This document shows positions 24,616 to 32,125 of a DNA stretch of 36,273 nt, piece after piece (position 1 is the stretch's first letter; the number at the start of each line of letters is the position of its first letter). Below the pieces are notes generated by a model. It made no database searches, had not been told where the DNA came from, and worked only from the letters and a program-made list of their open reading frames with translations. Source of the DNA: an uncultured Anaeromassilibacillus sp. (GTDB lineage Bacteria; Bacillota; Clostridia; Oscillospirales; Acutalibacteraceae); assembly GCA_930987725.1 (NCBI GenBank), contig CAKNKY010000023.1:1-36273 (forward strand), in the 5' to 3' direction. A program made the translations under genes and the position numbers.

Positions 24616-25005
24616 CGGGCAGCGCGGCTTTCCCGGGGCAGACGGAGCCGCCTCTTTCGTCCTGTTTGGCTGCGCCGCTGTCGTGCTCAGAGCAGCTCAA
24701 ACTCGCTGCGGCGGCCTCGAGAACGCCGTGAAGCGGGCGCTGCAGGCAAGCGGCAAGTTCATCCCGTGGCGCGTCGTCACCATCACGACGGACGGCCGCG
24801 CCGTGGAGTGAGAGCGGCCGCACAGCCGGCCTGCGCCGGGAAATGCGTGTGCGATTAAAAACAAACTGTATTTTCTAAAAGAAATTCAACAAACAGTTCG
24901 GATCCTTTCGCGCCGTCGGCCCGCGCCGGGGCAGCGAGAGATCGGGAACGAAGCTGCTGCAAAAGGAAGAGGCAGCGGCAATCCGGAAAATCATAAGAGA
25001 TCAGG
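24616..25005. other. gene-poor gap, possible gene remnant
   Basis: No intact gene is seen. From about 24715 to 24811 the plus strand reads ENAVKRALQASGKFIPWRV followed by VTITTDGRAVE and a stop, with good codon periodicity but no start or ribosome site of its own. It may be the tail of a degraded gene. I do not recognise the family. The stretch from 24812 to 25005 shows nothing further. Confidence 0.3.
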
Positions 25006-25058
25006 AAACCGGCCCCCAAAAGGAAGCGGCGTTGCTTTCTTTGGGGACCGGTTTTTGT
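25006..25058 (+). terminator. terminator between converging units
   Basis: AAACCGGCCCCCAAA pairs with TTTGGGGACCGGTTT with one mismatch, and the plus-strand side ends in TTTTTGTTTG. It closes transcripts from the importer operon. Read on the minus strand the tail is TTTCCTGATCTCTT, so it may also stop the Rnf-like operon, whose last gene ends at 25120. Confidence 0.75.
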
Positions 25059-25119
25059 TTGGGAAGAGCGCTGTTTTGCAGCCCTTTTTGTGCATCGAAA
25101 GCGCAGAACGGCCTTCGCG

Positions 25120-25638
25120 TTATTTTGCCCAGTAGACGTAGGATGTTTTGCGCGGCTTCGGCTGCGGCTCCTCGCCGTCGGCGTAGCCGAGGATGCAGTG
25201 GCCGATGCCCTCATAGTCGCCCTCGATGCCGAGGTCGCGGAGGATCTGACGGCCTTCCTCGGACTCGAACTCCTCCTTCGCGCGGTGGATCCAGCAGCTG
25301 GCAACGCCCTCCGCGTGGGCGGCGAGCATGAGGTTGCCCATGACGAGGCTGCCGTCGTAGACGTGCGTGCCGATGCTCTTGTCCGCGAGGACGACGAGCA
25401 CGACGGGCGCGCCGTAAAACGGATCGCCGCTGCCGCCCATGACGGCCGCGTTCATGCGGGAGAGGCGGTCGCGCAGGGCGCGGTTTGTCACCGCCACAAT
25501 GATCGGGCTCTGTTTGCCCATGCCGGTGGCGGCGTAGGTGCCGGCCTCCACGATGCGCTCGAGCACATCCTGCGGGATCGGGTCCTCTTTATACTGGCGG
25601 ACACTTCTTCTTGTGAGCAGATTTTGCATGGCATCCAT
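25120..25638 (-). CDS. nitroreductase family protein
   Basis: A 172-residue FMN-dependent oxidoreductase of the nitroreductase superfamily. The N-terminal NLLTRRSVRQYKEDPIP (residues 5-21) and the FMN-binding AGTYAATGMGKQSP near 33 are typical, as is the C-terminal GHCILGYADGEEPQPKPRK. It is about the usual size for a short homodimeric member and soluble. ATG 25638 follows AGGAGGTC; the further upstream start overlaps that site. It comes 36 bases after the RnfA-like gene and ends the operon, so it is a candidate electron donor or acceptor for that complex. Confidence 0.9.
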   Translation of the reverse strand: MDAMQNLLTRRSVRQYKEDPIPQDVLERIVEAGTYAATGMGKQSPIIVAVTNRALRDRLSRMNAAVMGGSGDPFYGAPVVLVVLADKSIGTHVYDGSLVMGNLMLAAHAEGVASCWIHRAKEEFESEEGRQILRDLGIEGDYEGIGHCILGYADGEEPQPKPRKTSYVYWAK

Positions 25639-25674
25639 GAGAAAAGACCTCCTATACCAAAAAGACAAACGGGT

Positions 25675-26253
25675 TCACGGCGCGAAGCCGAAGAACGCGA
25701 GCGAGAGCAGGCCCACGGCCAGCAGGGCGGCAGGCAGGCCGCGGAAGGCGGCGGGCGTGTCCTGGCTGCGGCAGCGGCGGTAGATCGGCGTGAACACGAG
25801 CGAACCGAGGTAAAACGCCAGCGCGGAGCCGGCGGCAAAGGCGAGCCCCTGCACCGGGCCGAGCGAGAGCGCCAGCGGCGCCTGCGGCAGGGCGAGCACC
25901 ACCGTGTTCAGCGCAGCGGGCGCGAGCACCGCCCCGTGGCGGCCGTAAAAGCGCGGCAGGCAGCGCGAGAGCAGCAGCGCCGCAAGGCAATAGAACACGG
26001 CGCTGCACACGGCGAGCGAGGCCGGGCGCAGCACCGTCCGCCAGGCGGCGGGAAAGAGCTGCGGCGGCAGGAGCAGCGCCGTTTCCAGCGAGAGCGCCGA
26101 GAACACGAACACAAACACGGCATACCACACGCGGTGGTGCGGTTTGCGGGCCGAGCGCAGGATGCGGCTGAAGCCGAGGCCGTTCGGGAAAAACAGGTTT
26201 TCCACCGTGAGGGCGGCCAGCGCCGTTTGAAAGAGCGAGAGAAACACCGTCAC
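25675..26253 (-). CDS. divergent RnfA-like membrane protein lacking Fe-S cysteines
   Basis: A 192-residue protein with about six membrane helices, homologous in layout to RnfA/NqrE. In canonical RnfA each half carries one cysteine (NNFVLSRFLGICPF and TTNCAVLG) that together bind a 2Fe-2S cluster inside the membrane. Here the aligned stretches are ENLFFPNGLGFSRI (S29 in place of the first cysteine) and AALNTVVLA (T117 in place of the second). Other cysteines at 83, 89 and 98 are not at those positions. GTG start at 26253 overlaps the RnfE-like stop (GTGA). Assignment to RnfA and not RnfE is by order and similarity. Confidence 0.75.
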   Translation of the reverse strand: MTVFLSLFQTALAALTVENLFFPNGLGFSRILRSARKPHHRVWYAVFVFVFSALSLETALLLPPQLFPAAWRTVLRPASLAVCSAVFYCLAALLLSRCLPRFYGRHGAVLAPAALNTVVLALPQAPLALSLGPVQGLAFAAGSALAFYLGSLVFTPIYRRCRSQDTPAAFRGLPAALLAVGLLSLAFFGFAP

Positions 26254-26894
26254 AGCCTCGACACCCTCCTTTTCCCGACGCGGCGGGCGCGCCGCGCGTT
26301 CAGCGCCTGCACGGCCGCGGCCAGCACGCCCAGCACGAGAAAGCCGAAGAACGGCTTTGCAGGGGCGCTGCCCAGCGCGCCGGCAAACGGCGCCTGCGCG
26401 CCCGTCTCCCCCCAGACGCTGCCGGAGGCAAGCCAGCCGCGCAGCGCGGCCTGCAGCGAGAGAAGCACGCCCGTGCCGAGCGTGCAGCCGAGCACATCCG
26501 CCGCGACGGCGGGCAGGATGTGTGTGGGCGCGTATTCATTCAGGCGGGAGAGCACCATGGAATTGGCGATCTGCAGGCTGGCCGCCGCGCCCAGCAGCGA
26601 GAGCGAGCCGGGCCAGGCGCGCTCCGCCAGGAGCGCCGCCGGGATCCAGCACACGGCGGACACGGCAAAGACCACACCGGGCCGCAGCCAGTCCGGCAGC
26701 CGGCTGCCCACGGCCCACAGCACGAGCCCCGCCAGCAGCGACTGCACGAGCAGCAGCAGCGAGACCGGGAGCGCCTGGGAAAGCGAAGCGCACACGGCAG
26801 CCGGGTACAGGCTGAGTGCCGCCGTGAGCACGGGATTGTAGAACAGGAAGCCGTTGCCGAACACGGCGCGCAGCTCCCGCGCAGTTTCCTTCAT
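26250..26894 (-). CDS. divergent RnfE-like membrane protein lacking Fe-S cysteines
   Basis: A 214-residue integral membrane protein of the RnfE/NqrD family. The signature NPVLxxxLxLCP is present as NPVLTAALSLYP (Y30 replaces the cysteine), and VVNCIILGRAE is present as IANSMVLSRLNE (S112 replaces the cysteine). So the residues that hold the membrane 2Fe-2S cluster in known complexes are gone while the surrounding motif survives. A basic C-terminal tail (RRARRVGKRR) lies on the cytoplasmic side. ATG 26894 overlaps the RnfD-like stop (ATGA). rnfG, which normally sits between D and E, is absent. Confidence 0.75.
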   Translation of the reverse strand: MKETARELRAVFGNGFLFYNPVLTAALSLYPAAVCASLSQALPVSLLLLVQSLLAGLVLWAVGSRLPDWLRPGVVFAVSAVCWIPAALLAERAWPGSLSLLGAAASLQIANSMVLSRLNEYAPTHILPAVAADVLGCTLGTGVLLSLQAALRGWLASGSVWGETGAQAPFAGALGSAPAKPFFGFLVLGVLAAAVQALNARRARRVGKRRVSRL

Positions 26895-27859
26895 GGCAGC
26901 CGCACCCCCTTTGCGCGCAGGCGGATCGCCGCGTGGTCCAGCACGGGCGCGAAGGCGTCCGCAATCAGCACGGCGAAGCACGCCGCCTGTTCGAACGAGC
27001 CGGTGTGGCGCATCGCCATGAGCAGGCCGCCCGCCAGCACGCCGAACAGGCAGCGCCCCACGGTGGTGCGCGGCGAGGTGACGGGGTCGCCCAGCAGGAA
27101 GACGGCGCAGAACAGGAGCGAACCGGTGAGCAGCTCATACTTCACGGAGGTGAGCGCAGGGCAGGCGATGCGCGGAAAGAGCGCCGCCGCGAGGGCGGCC
27201 GTGAGGAGGAAGCACGCGATCGATTCCGGCCGGATGCAGCGCCGCGCCAGCAGAAAGAGCGCTGCCGCGCCCAGCACGAGGGCGGCTGTGCAGCCCATCG
27301 GCCCGGGATACATGCCCCAGAGCAGATCGAGCGGCAGAATCGAGGGCTTGAGCCCCGCGTGCAGCGAAGCGCCCGGCGACGCGGCCGTGACGGCGGCGCA
27401 GTCCCCCGAAAGGGGCAGCCACCCTGCGGCCGGGTCGGCATAGGTGAACACGAGATCCGGGCGGCACACGGTGACGAACGCCACACCGGCCGCCGCGGGG
27501 TTGAACAGGTTCCGCCCCGTGGAGCCGAAGGGCGCTTTCGCGATGAGGATGGCGAAGGCCCCGGCCAGCGCGCCCAGCCAGTAGGGCGTGTTCACCGGCA
27601 GCAGCAGCGAGACGGTCAGCCCCGTCACGAGGGCGGAGGGATCGCCGGAGCCGAACGCGTGCCGGAACACGAGGCCGTAGAGAATGTCGCACACGGCGCA
27701 GGCGGCCATGGCGGCGAGCGACTGCAGCAGCGCGCGCGGGCCGTACTGCACCGTGGGAAGGATCAGAAGCAGCGCCAGGGCGAACAGGGCGTCCGCCATC
27801 ATGGTGGAAACCGTCCGTTCCCGGCGCAGGAACGGGGCGGGGAGGTTGCGAAGCGTCAC
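26891..27859 (-). CDS. RnfD-like membrane subunit with altered flavin motif
   Basis: A 322-residue membrane protein with eight to ten helices, matching RnfD/NqrB. Family landmarks include FGSTGRNLFNPAAAGVAF near residue 111 (canonical FGGLGxNxFNPAxxGRAF) and LGDPVTSPRTTVGRCLFG near 260. The motif that carries covalent FMN on threonine (DxVSGATP) is replaced by AAVTAASP, with serine at 161, alanine for glycine and no aspartate at the usual place. ApbE-type attachment is therefore doubtful. GTG start 27859 overlaps the RnfC-like stop by four bases. Confidence 0.85.
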   Translation of the reverse strand: MTLRNLPAPFLRRERTVSTMMADALFALALLLILPTVQYGPRALLQSLAAMAACAVCDILYGLVFRHAFGSGDPSALVTGLTVSLLLPVNTPYWLGALAGAFAILIAKAPFGSTGRNLFNPAAAGVAFVTVCRPDLVFTYADPAAGWLPLSGDCAAVTAASPGASLHAGLKPSILPLDLLWGMYPGPMGCTAALVLGAAALFLLARRCIRPESIACFLLTAALAAALFPRIACPALTSVKYELLTGSLLFCAVFLLGDPVTSPRTTVGRCLFGVLAGGLLMAMRHTGSFEQAACFAVLIADAFAPVLDHAAIRLRAKGVRLP

Positions 27860-29088
27860 AGGAAATCACCGCTCTTTCGGATGGCTGCCGCGCGCGAGAC
27901 TTCAGCGGAAAGCGGCAGGCCCGAGGGGCACACCGCCGTGCAGGCGGCGCAGCCGATGCAGCTCTGCACGTTGAGCAGCAGATAGGGCTCCACCTTTTCC
28001 CCGCGCAGGCTTTCGTGGATCTGCCACGGCAGGATGCCCTGCGGGCAGACGCGGCCGCACCGCCCGCAGCCGATGCAGGCGGACTGGCGGCGGCGCTCCG
28101 CGTGGAGCATCGCCGTGAGGCAGCGCGCGTGCAGCGGCAGCGGGGCGTCCGGGTCCGTGAGCGCGCTGCCGCGCCACGCCGGCCCGGCATATACGAGCGA
28201 CACGTCCTCCGAAACGCCGCAGGCTTCGAGCAGCGCGCGGGCGGGCGTGCCGTTCGCCGCGCGCACGTTGCGCGGCGCCTTCACGCCGTCGCCGGACACG
28301 GTGATCACGCCGCTGGTCTGGGGCAGGCCGTCCGCCGCGTCGGCCAGGGCGCAGAGCGCCTGCGGCCCTATGAGGCCCGCGGAGACGCCGGCGGCGCGCA
28401 GGCGGCGCAGCAGAAAGGCCCGCGCCGGGTAGCGCCGGCCGGCCACCTCCACGCGCAGGCCCGGGCGGGCGCGGCGCAGGGCGGCCTCTTCCCGCCGTGT
28501 GGAGACGGCCGCGCCGATCTGTGCCCCTCCGCAGGCCACGGCGGCCAGGCGCAGGCCGCGCTCCACCTTTTCCGGGTCCTCGCGCAGCACGGCGCAGGCG
28601 GAGGAGCACCAGGGGTCGTCCTCCACGGCGCAGGCCAGCAGCAGGCCGGCCCCGAGCCGCCGCAGGCGGTACAGCTCCTGAAAGAGCGGGCGGCCCGTCA
28701 TCTCGTCAAAAATGCCGGCGTCGGCGGCGGCGCGCAGCACGTCCTCGTCCTCCGGCCGGTCCGGCAGGGGGCGCAGCGGCGATGCGCGCCGCTCTCCGCC
28801 CGTGCGCAGACGCACCGTCCACACCGGGCCGCACACAGCCATCTCCCGGAATTCGATTTCCTCCGCCACACCGGCGGCGGGGGCGTGGGCGGGTGCGCTG
28901 CGCCTGGGCAGGCTCAGCCGCTGGCCGGCGGCAAGCTTGTCCCCGGGGCGGACGAGGCGGGCCGTGCCCTCCTCGGCGCCCGGCAGCGGCACCACGAGCG
29001 TGCCGGAAGCGGGCAGTGTCAGGATCGGCTCGCGCAGGGAGAGCGCGCGCCGGTCCTCCGTGCGGTATCCGCGCAGCGATGTTATCAT
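27856..29088 (-). CDS. RnfC-like subunit with two 4Fe-4S motifs
   Basis: A 410-residue peripheral protein. The N-terminal RnfC barrel-sandwich domain is recognisable (LVRPGDKLAAGQRL near 45, SAPAHAPAAGVAEEIEF near 64), and the C-terminus carries two intact ferredoxin-like clusters, CIGCGRCGRVCP at 338 and CIGCAACTAVCP at 377. Between them the usual NADH loop GLGGAGFPT is replaced by a region around IFDEMTGRPLFQEL (126-139), and the FMN-binding NGAECEPY by ACAVEDDPW (152-160). It may thus no longer oxidise NADH. The ATG overlaps the rpe stop (ATGA). Confidence 0.85.
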   Translation of the reverse strand: MITSLRGYRTEDRRALSLREPILTLPASGTLVVPLPGAEEGTARLVRPGDKLAAGQRLSLPRRSAPAHAPAAGVAEEIEFREMAVCGPVWTVRLRTGGERRASPLRPLPDRPEDEDVLRAAADAGIFDEMTGRPLFQELYRLRRLGAGLLLACAVEDDPWCSSACAVLREDPEKVERGLRLAAVACGGAQIGAAVSTRREEAALRRARPGLRVEVAGRRYPARAFLLRRLRAAGVSAGLIGPQALCALADAADGLPQTSGVITVSGDGVKAPRNVRAANGTPARALLEACGVSEDVSLVYAGPAWRGSALTDPDAPLPLHARCLTAMLHAERRRQSACIGCGRCGRVCPQGILPWQIHESLRGEKVEPYLLLNVQSCIGCAACTAVCPSGLPLSAEVSRAAAIRKSGDFL

Positions 29089-29756
29089 GGCTGCTCCGCC
29101 GCGGCTTCGGCGGCGATCTGTTTGAGCGTCTGGATGGCCTCGGCCGGGTTCTGCGCGCCGAACACCGTCGTGCCGGAAACGCAGATGTCCACGCCGGCGC
29201 GGGCCGCCTGGCCCACCGTCTCAAACGTGACGCCGCCGTCGATCTCCACGGGGATGGATAGCCCCATCGCGCGGGCGCGGGCGCGCACGGCGCGCACCTT
29301 TTCCAGCATGGAGGGGATGAACTTCTGCCCGCCCGCGCCGGGCTCCACCGTCATCACGAGCACGAGGTCGAGATCCGGCAGGAAGGGGAAGAGCGACTCC
29401 ACCGGCGTGGCGGGCTTGAGGGCGACGCCGGCGCGGCAGCCGGCCAGGTGGATGAAGCGGATCGTCTCCGCCGGGTCGCCCTCGGCCTCGAGGTGGAAGG
29501 TGATGCCGTTCGCGCCGGCGCGGGCGAGCGGCCCCACCTGGTGCTGCGGCTGGGCGACCATCATATGGACATCAAAGAATTTTTCCGTGTAGGGCCGGAT
29601 CGAGGAGATAACCTGGGCGCCGAAGGTGATGGTGGACACGAAATTGCCGTCCATCACGTCGAGGTGGATGAGATCCGCCCCGGCCCTGTCGATGCGCCGT
29701 GCCTCCTCGCCCAGGCGGGAAAAATCAGAGGAAAGCATGGATGGCGAAATCAGCAT
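29085..29756 (-). CDS. rpe: ribulose-phosphate 3-epimerase
   Basis: A 223-residue TIM-barrel enzyme of the pentose phosphate pathway that interconverts ribulose-5- and xylulose-5-phosphate. It has the standard landmarks: ISPSMLSSDFSRLGEE at the N-terminus, DLIHLDVMDGNFV near 33, FDVHMMV near 65, MTVEPGAGGQKFI near 135 and VEIDGGV near 172 with the metal-binding residues. Start ATG 29756 follows AAGGAGG; the longer open frame upstream is non-coding. Its stop overlaps the RnfC-like start, so it is translated with a membrane redox complex, an unusual partnership. Confidence 0.95.
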   Translation of the reverse strand: MLISPSMLSSDFSRLGEEARRIDRAGADLIHLDVMDGNFVSTITFGAQVISSIRPYTEKFFDVHMMVAQPQHQVGPLARAGANGITFHLEAEGDPAETIRFIHLAGCRAGVALKPATPVESLFPFLPDLDLVLVMTVEPGAGGQKFIPSMLEKVRAVRARARAMGLSIPVEIDGGVTFETVGQAARAGVDICVSGTTVFGAQNPAEAIQTLKQIAAEAAAEQP

Positions 29757-29800
29757 AAGGGAAAGCCTCCTTGTTCGGGACGCCGTGTGCGCCCGTGATT

Positions 29801-30478
29801 TCAGTTCGACGAGGGGAAGAAGGGGCGAAGCGCGTTCGCCAGGCCGCTCACCGGCATGGTCTGCAGCACGACGCGGCCGGGGCCGGTGACGATGGTGTGG
29901 AAGAGGCCTTCGCCGCCGAGGAACATGTTTTTCAGGCCCTTCACGGCCTGCACGTCGATGGAGCAGCTCGCATCGCACATGGCAAGGTTGCCGGTGTCCA
30001 CCACGATGCTCTGGCCCGCGGCGAGCGTGTATTCCACGGCGTATCCGTCGATCTCAAGAAATGCCGTGCCGGTGCCGGAGAGCTTCTGCATGATGAAGCC
30101 TTCGCCGCCGGCAAAGCCCGCACCGAACTTTTTCTGGAAGAAGATGGAGAGGTCCACGCCCGTCTCCGCCGCGAGGAAGCCGCCCTTCTGCACCACAACG
30201 GGCGTTTCCGGCGCGATGCGCACGGCGCGGATTGAGCCGGGAAAGCTTGAGGCAAAGGCGATCATGCCCGGGCCGCCCTGCGCCGTGTAGGTATTCTGGA
30301 ACAGGGAATCCCCGGAAAACAGCCGCCCGAACGCCTTGCCGATCCCGCCTGCGCCGGTGGACATTTCCATGTTGGGGGACATCCACACCATGGAGCCCTT
30401 TTCCGTGCGCATGGATTCGCCTGCCTCCAGATTGCAGATGACGGCCGGGGTGGGTTCGCCGACAATATCATAACGCAT
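29801..30478 (-). CDS. AIM24/TIGR00266 family protein
   Basis: A 225-residue beta-rich protein of the AIM24 (mitochondrial biogenesis AIM24-like, TIGR00266) family. It shows internal triplicated beta structure and typical phrases such as GSMVWMSPNMEM near residue 28, LFQNTYTAQGGPGMIAFAS near 60, GEGFIMQKLSGTGTAFLEI near 122 and GEGLFHTIVTGPG near 190. It has no signal peptide or membrane helix. Its biochemical role is not established. ATG 30478 follows GGAGG by ten bases; a GTG two codons earlier is less likely. It sits 44 bases before rpe in the same transcript. Confidence 0.85.
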   Translation of the reverse strand: MRYDIVGEPTPAVICNLEAGESMRTEKGSMVWMSPNMEMSTGAGGIGKAFGRLFSGDSLFQNTYTAQGGPGMIAFASSFPGSIRAVRIAPETPVVVQKGGFLAAETGVDLSIFFQKKFGAGFAGGEGFIMQKLSGTGTAFLEIDGYAVEYTLAAGQSIVVDTGNLAMCDASCSIDVQAVKGLKNMFLGGEGLFHTIVTGPGRVVLQTMPVSGLANALRPFFPSSN

Positions 30479-30526
30479 AGACACAACTCCTCCGTTTCTC
30501 GGGTGCGCGGCCGCGCCGCCCTCCCG

Positions 30527-30664
30527 TTACAGGACAAGGACGGACAACAGGATGGACCCGGCCAGCAAAAGGGCGATCAGCCCCGCAATCACGCGCACCG
30601 CCAGCCTGCGGCCGTGCAGGCCGCCCTTTTTCCGGCGCGGCTTTGCCTGTCTCCGTGTGCTCAT
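30527..30664 (-). CDS. small basic single-pass membrane protein
   Basis: A 45-residue peptide with a strongly basic N-terminus (STRRQAKPRRKKGGLHGRR) and one hydrophobic helix (LAVRVIAGLIALLLAGSILL) at the C-terminus, an N-in orientation by charge. It is first behind the promoter at 30710-30738 and 48 bases ahead of the AIM24-like gene. The ribosome site is weak (AAAGGACGGG). I do not recognise a family; such peptides often accompany membrane proteins. Confidence 0.5.
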   Translation of the reverse strand: MSTRRQAKPRRKKGGLHGRRLAVRVIAGLIALLLAGSILLSVLVL

Positions 30665-30709
30665 CTCAAAAATCCCGTCCTTTCCAGGGGTACAAAAACC
30701 TATGCTTCT

Positions 30710-30738
30710 ATAGTAAAGGTTTTTGGGCAAAAAATCAA
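30710..30738 (-). promoter_or_regulatory. promoter of the Rnf-like operon
   Basis: On the minus strand TTGATT (30738-30733) and TACTAT (30715-30710) are 17 bases apart. Transcription would begin near 30703, about 40 bases before the small membrane protein. No other good promoter or terminator was seen down to 25120, so the eight genes probably form one transcript. Confidence 0.6.
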
Positions 30739-30827
30739 GGGCAGGGGGCGGCGCTTTTTCAAGGGACGGTGAAACCTTTTGCCGGGCCGGCGCGTCTATT
30801 CTCATGAGGCGCGCCCGGCGGCGCGGC

Positions 30828-30856
30828 TTGACTTTCCGCCGGGAATCCCATAGAAT
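30828..30856 (+). promoter_or_regulatory. promoter for LCP gene
   Basis: TTGACT (30828-30833) and TAGAAT (30851-30856) are 17 bases apart, with a leader of about 65 bases to the ATG at 30928. It is divergent from the Rnf-like operon promoter about 90 bases away. Confidence 0.65.
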
Positions 30857-30927
30857 GGGAACCAGCACGACGGGCAAACGAAAGAGGAAGAACCGGCCGG
30901 CGAGCGGTCGGCATCGGAGGCAAGGCT

Positions 30928-32016
30928 ATGGCAGGAAACACGAGCGGCAGAAGGCCGCAGAACAAGGCGCGATCCCGCGGGGAGATCGATCGGTACCACT
31001 ATGTGGATCGGGACATCTACAGCCGCAGCGATCACCGGGTGTCGGCGTCCCCTCGCAAAAAGCGCCGCAAAAAGAAGAAGGGCGGTGCCGGGCGCGTGGT
31101 GGCCGTGCTGCTGGCGGTGGCAGTTGTGGCCGCGCTGGCCGTGGCGGGCGGGGCCGGGGCTCTGCTGGGCCGGCTGGACCGCCCGGAGATCGATACCACC
31201 CAGTATGAGGAGCAGCCGAGCGCCGCGCCCACATGGAGCGTGCTTTCCGACAGCAGCGTGATCAACATCCTGCTCATCGGCAAGGACAAGGGGGACGACG
31301 GCATGTCCAGCCGGTCCGATACCTCGATGCTTGTCTCCATCGACACGAAAAACAAGGAGCTCCGGCTTGTGTCGTTTCTGCGCGATCTCTATCTCGAGAT
31401 CCCCACCGTGGGCAAGACAAGGCTGAACGCCGCCTATGCGAACGGCGGCGCGGCGCTCACGATGCAGACGCTCGAGAACAACTTCCGCGTGAACATCGAC
31501 AAATATATTGAGATCGATTTCGAAAACTTTGCCCTCGTCATCGACAAGATGGGCGGCATCGACATCGATATGAACGCCGCCGTGGCCGCCGAGGGCAACC
31601 GCAACATCGGCAGCCACTGGACGGAGGGCGTGAACCACCTTTCCGGCAAGGAGGCGCTCTATTATTCCCGCATCCGCGCCACGGACAGCGACTTCGGCCG
31701 CACCGGCCGCCAGCGCCAGGTCATCGAGGCGATTCTGACGCGGTTCAAGCAGCTCAACATCCTCGACATGGGCAGCGTGGCGTTTGAGTATCTGCCCTAT
31801 GTGACGACGAACCTTTCCGACGGCGACATCGTGTATCTGGCGTCCATCGCGCCGCAGATCCTCGACTATGATCAGGAAACGATGGCCGTGCCGAACGAGG
31901 GGACGTATCAGGACCTGAAGCTGCCCAGCGGGGCGCTCGTGCTCGACGCCGATCTGGAGGAGAACAGCCGTATGCTGCGCGAATTCCTCTATCCCTCCGG
32001 TGAGGGTGAGGGATGA
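30928..32016 (+). CDS. LCP family cell-wall ligase (LytR-CpsA-Psr)
   Basis: A 362-residue membrane-anchored protein that transfers wall polymers such as teichoic acid or capsule from lipid carrier to peptidoglycan. A basic cytoplasmic tail (KKRRKKKKGG near 43) precedes one membrane helix at about 55-78. The extracellular LCP domain follows: INILLIGKDKG near 112, RSDTSMLVSID near 128, SFLRDLYLEIP near 149, and YYSRIRATDSDFGRTGRQRQV near 248 with the conserved arginines. A GGAGG ribosome site lies before ATG. It is a single-gene unit with promoter and terminator. Confidence 0.93.
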   Translation: MAGNTSGRRPQNKARSRGEIDRYHYVDRDIYSRSDHRVSASPRKKRRKKKKGGAGRVVAVLLAVAVVAALAVAGGAGALLGRLDRPEIDTTQYEEQPSAAPTWSVLSDSSVINILLIGKDKGDDGMSSRSDTSMLVSIDTKNKELRLVSFLRDLYLEIPTVGKTRLNAAYANGGAALTMQTLENNFRVNIDKYIEIDFENFALVIDKMGGIDIDMNAAVAAEGNRNIGSHWTEGVNHLSGKEALYYSRIRATDSDFGRTGRQRQVIEAILTRFKQLNILDMGSVAFEYLPYVTTNLSDGDIVYLASIAPQILDYDQETMAVPNEGTYQDLKLPSGALVLDADLEENSRMLREFLYPSGEGEG

Positions 32017-32073
32017 ACACGGGTCATCTGCCCGGTTTTCGATTATAAAAACAGAAGATTCCTGCGCAAAAAG

Positions 32074-32116
32074 CGGCGGCAGGCGGAAAATCCGCCTTGC
32101 CTGCCGCCGTTTTTTA
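32074..32116 (+). terminator. terminator after LCP gene
   Basis: CGGCGGCAGG pairs with CCTGCCGCCG across an inner CGGA/TCCG stem, followed by TTTTTTATT. The -10 region of the likely metG promoter begins four bases after this hairpin. Confidence 0.9.
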
Positions 32117-32125
32117 TTGTAAAAT
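32097..32125 (+). promoter_or_regulatory. possible metG promoter overlapping LCP terminator
   Basis: TTGCCT (32097-32102), inside the descending stem of the terminator, and TAAAAT (32120-32125) are 17 bases apart. The leader to the metG start would be about 110 bases and GC-rich, with a short GGCCTGGGAAAGGCC hairpin but no T-box features. Confidence 0.45.

Noticed and set aside
30928-31208. Frameshift or alternative product at the start of the LCP gene
   Set aside because: The overlapping frames are shadows; the LCP frame is continuous with a normal basic tail, helix and domain.
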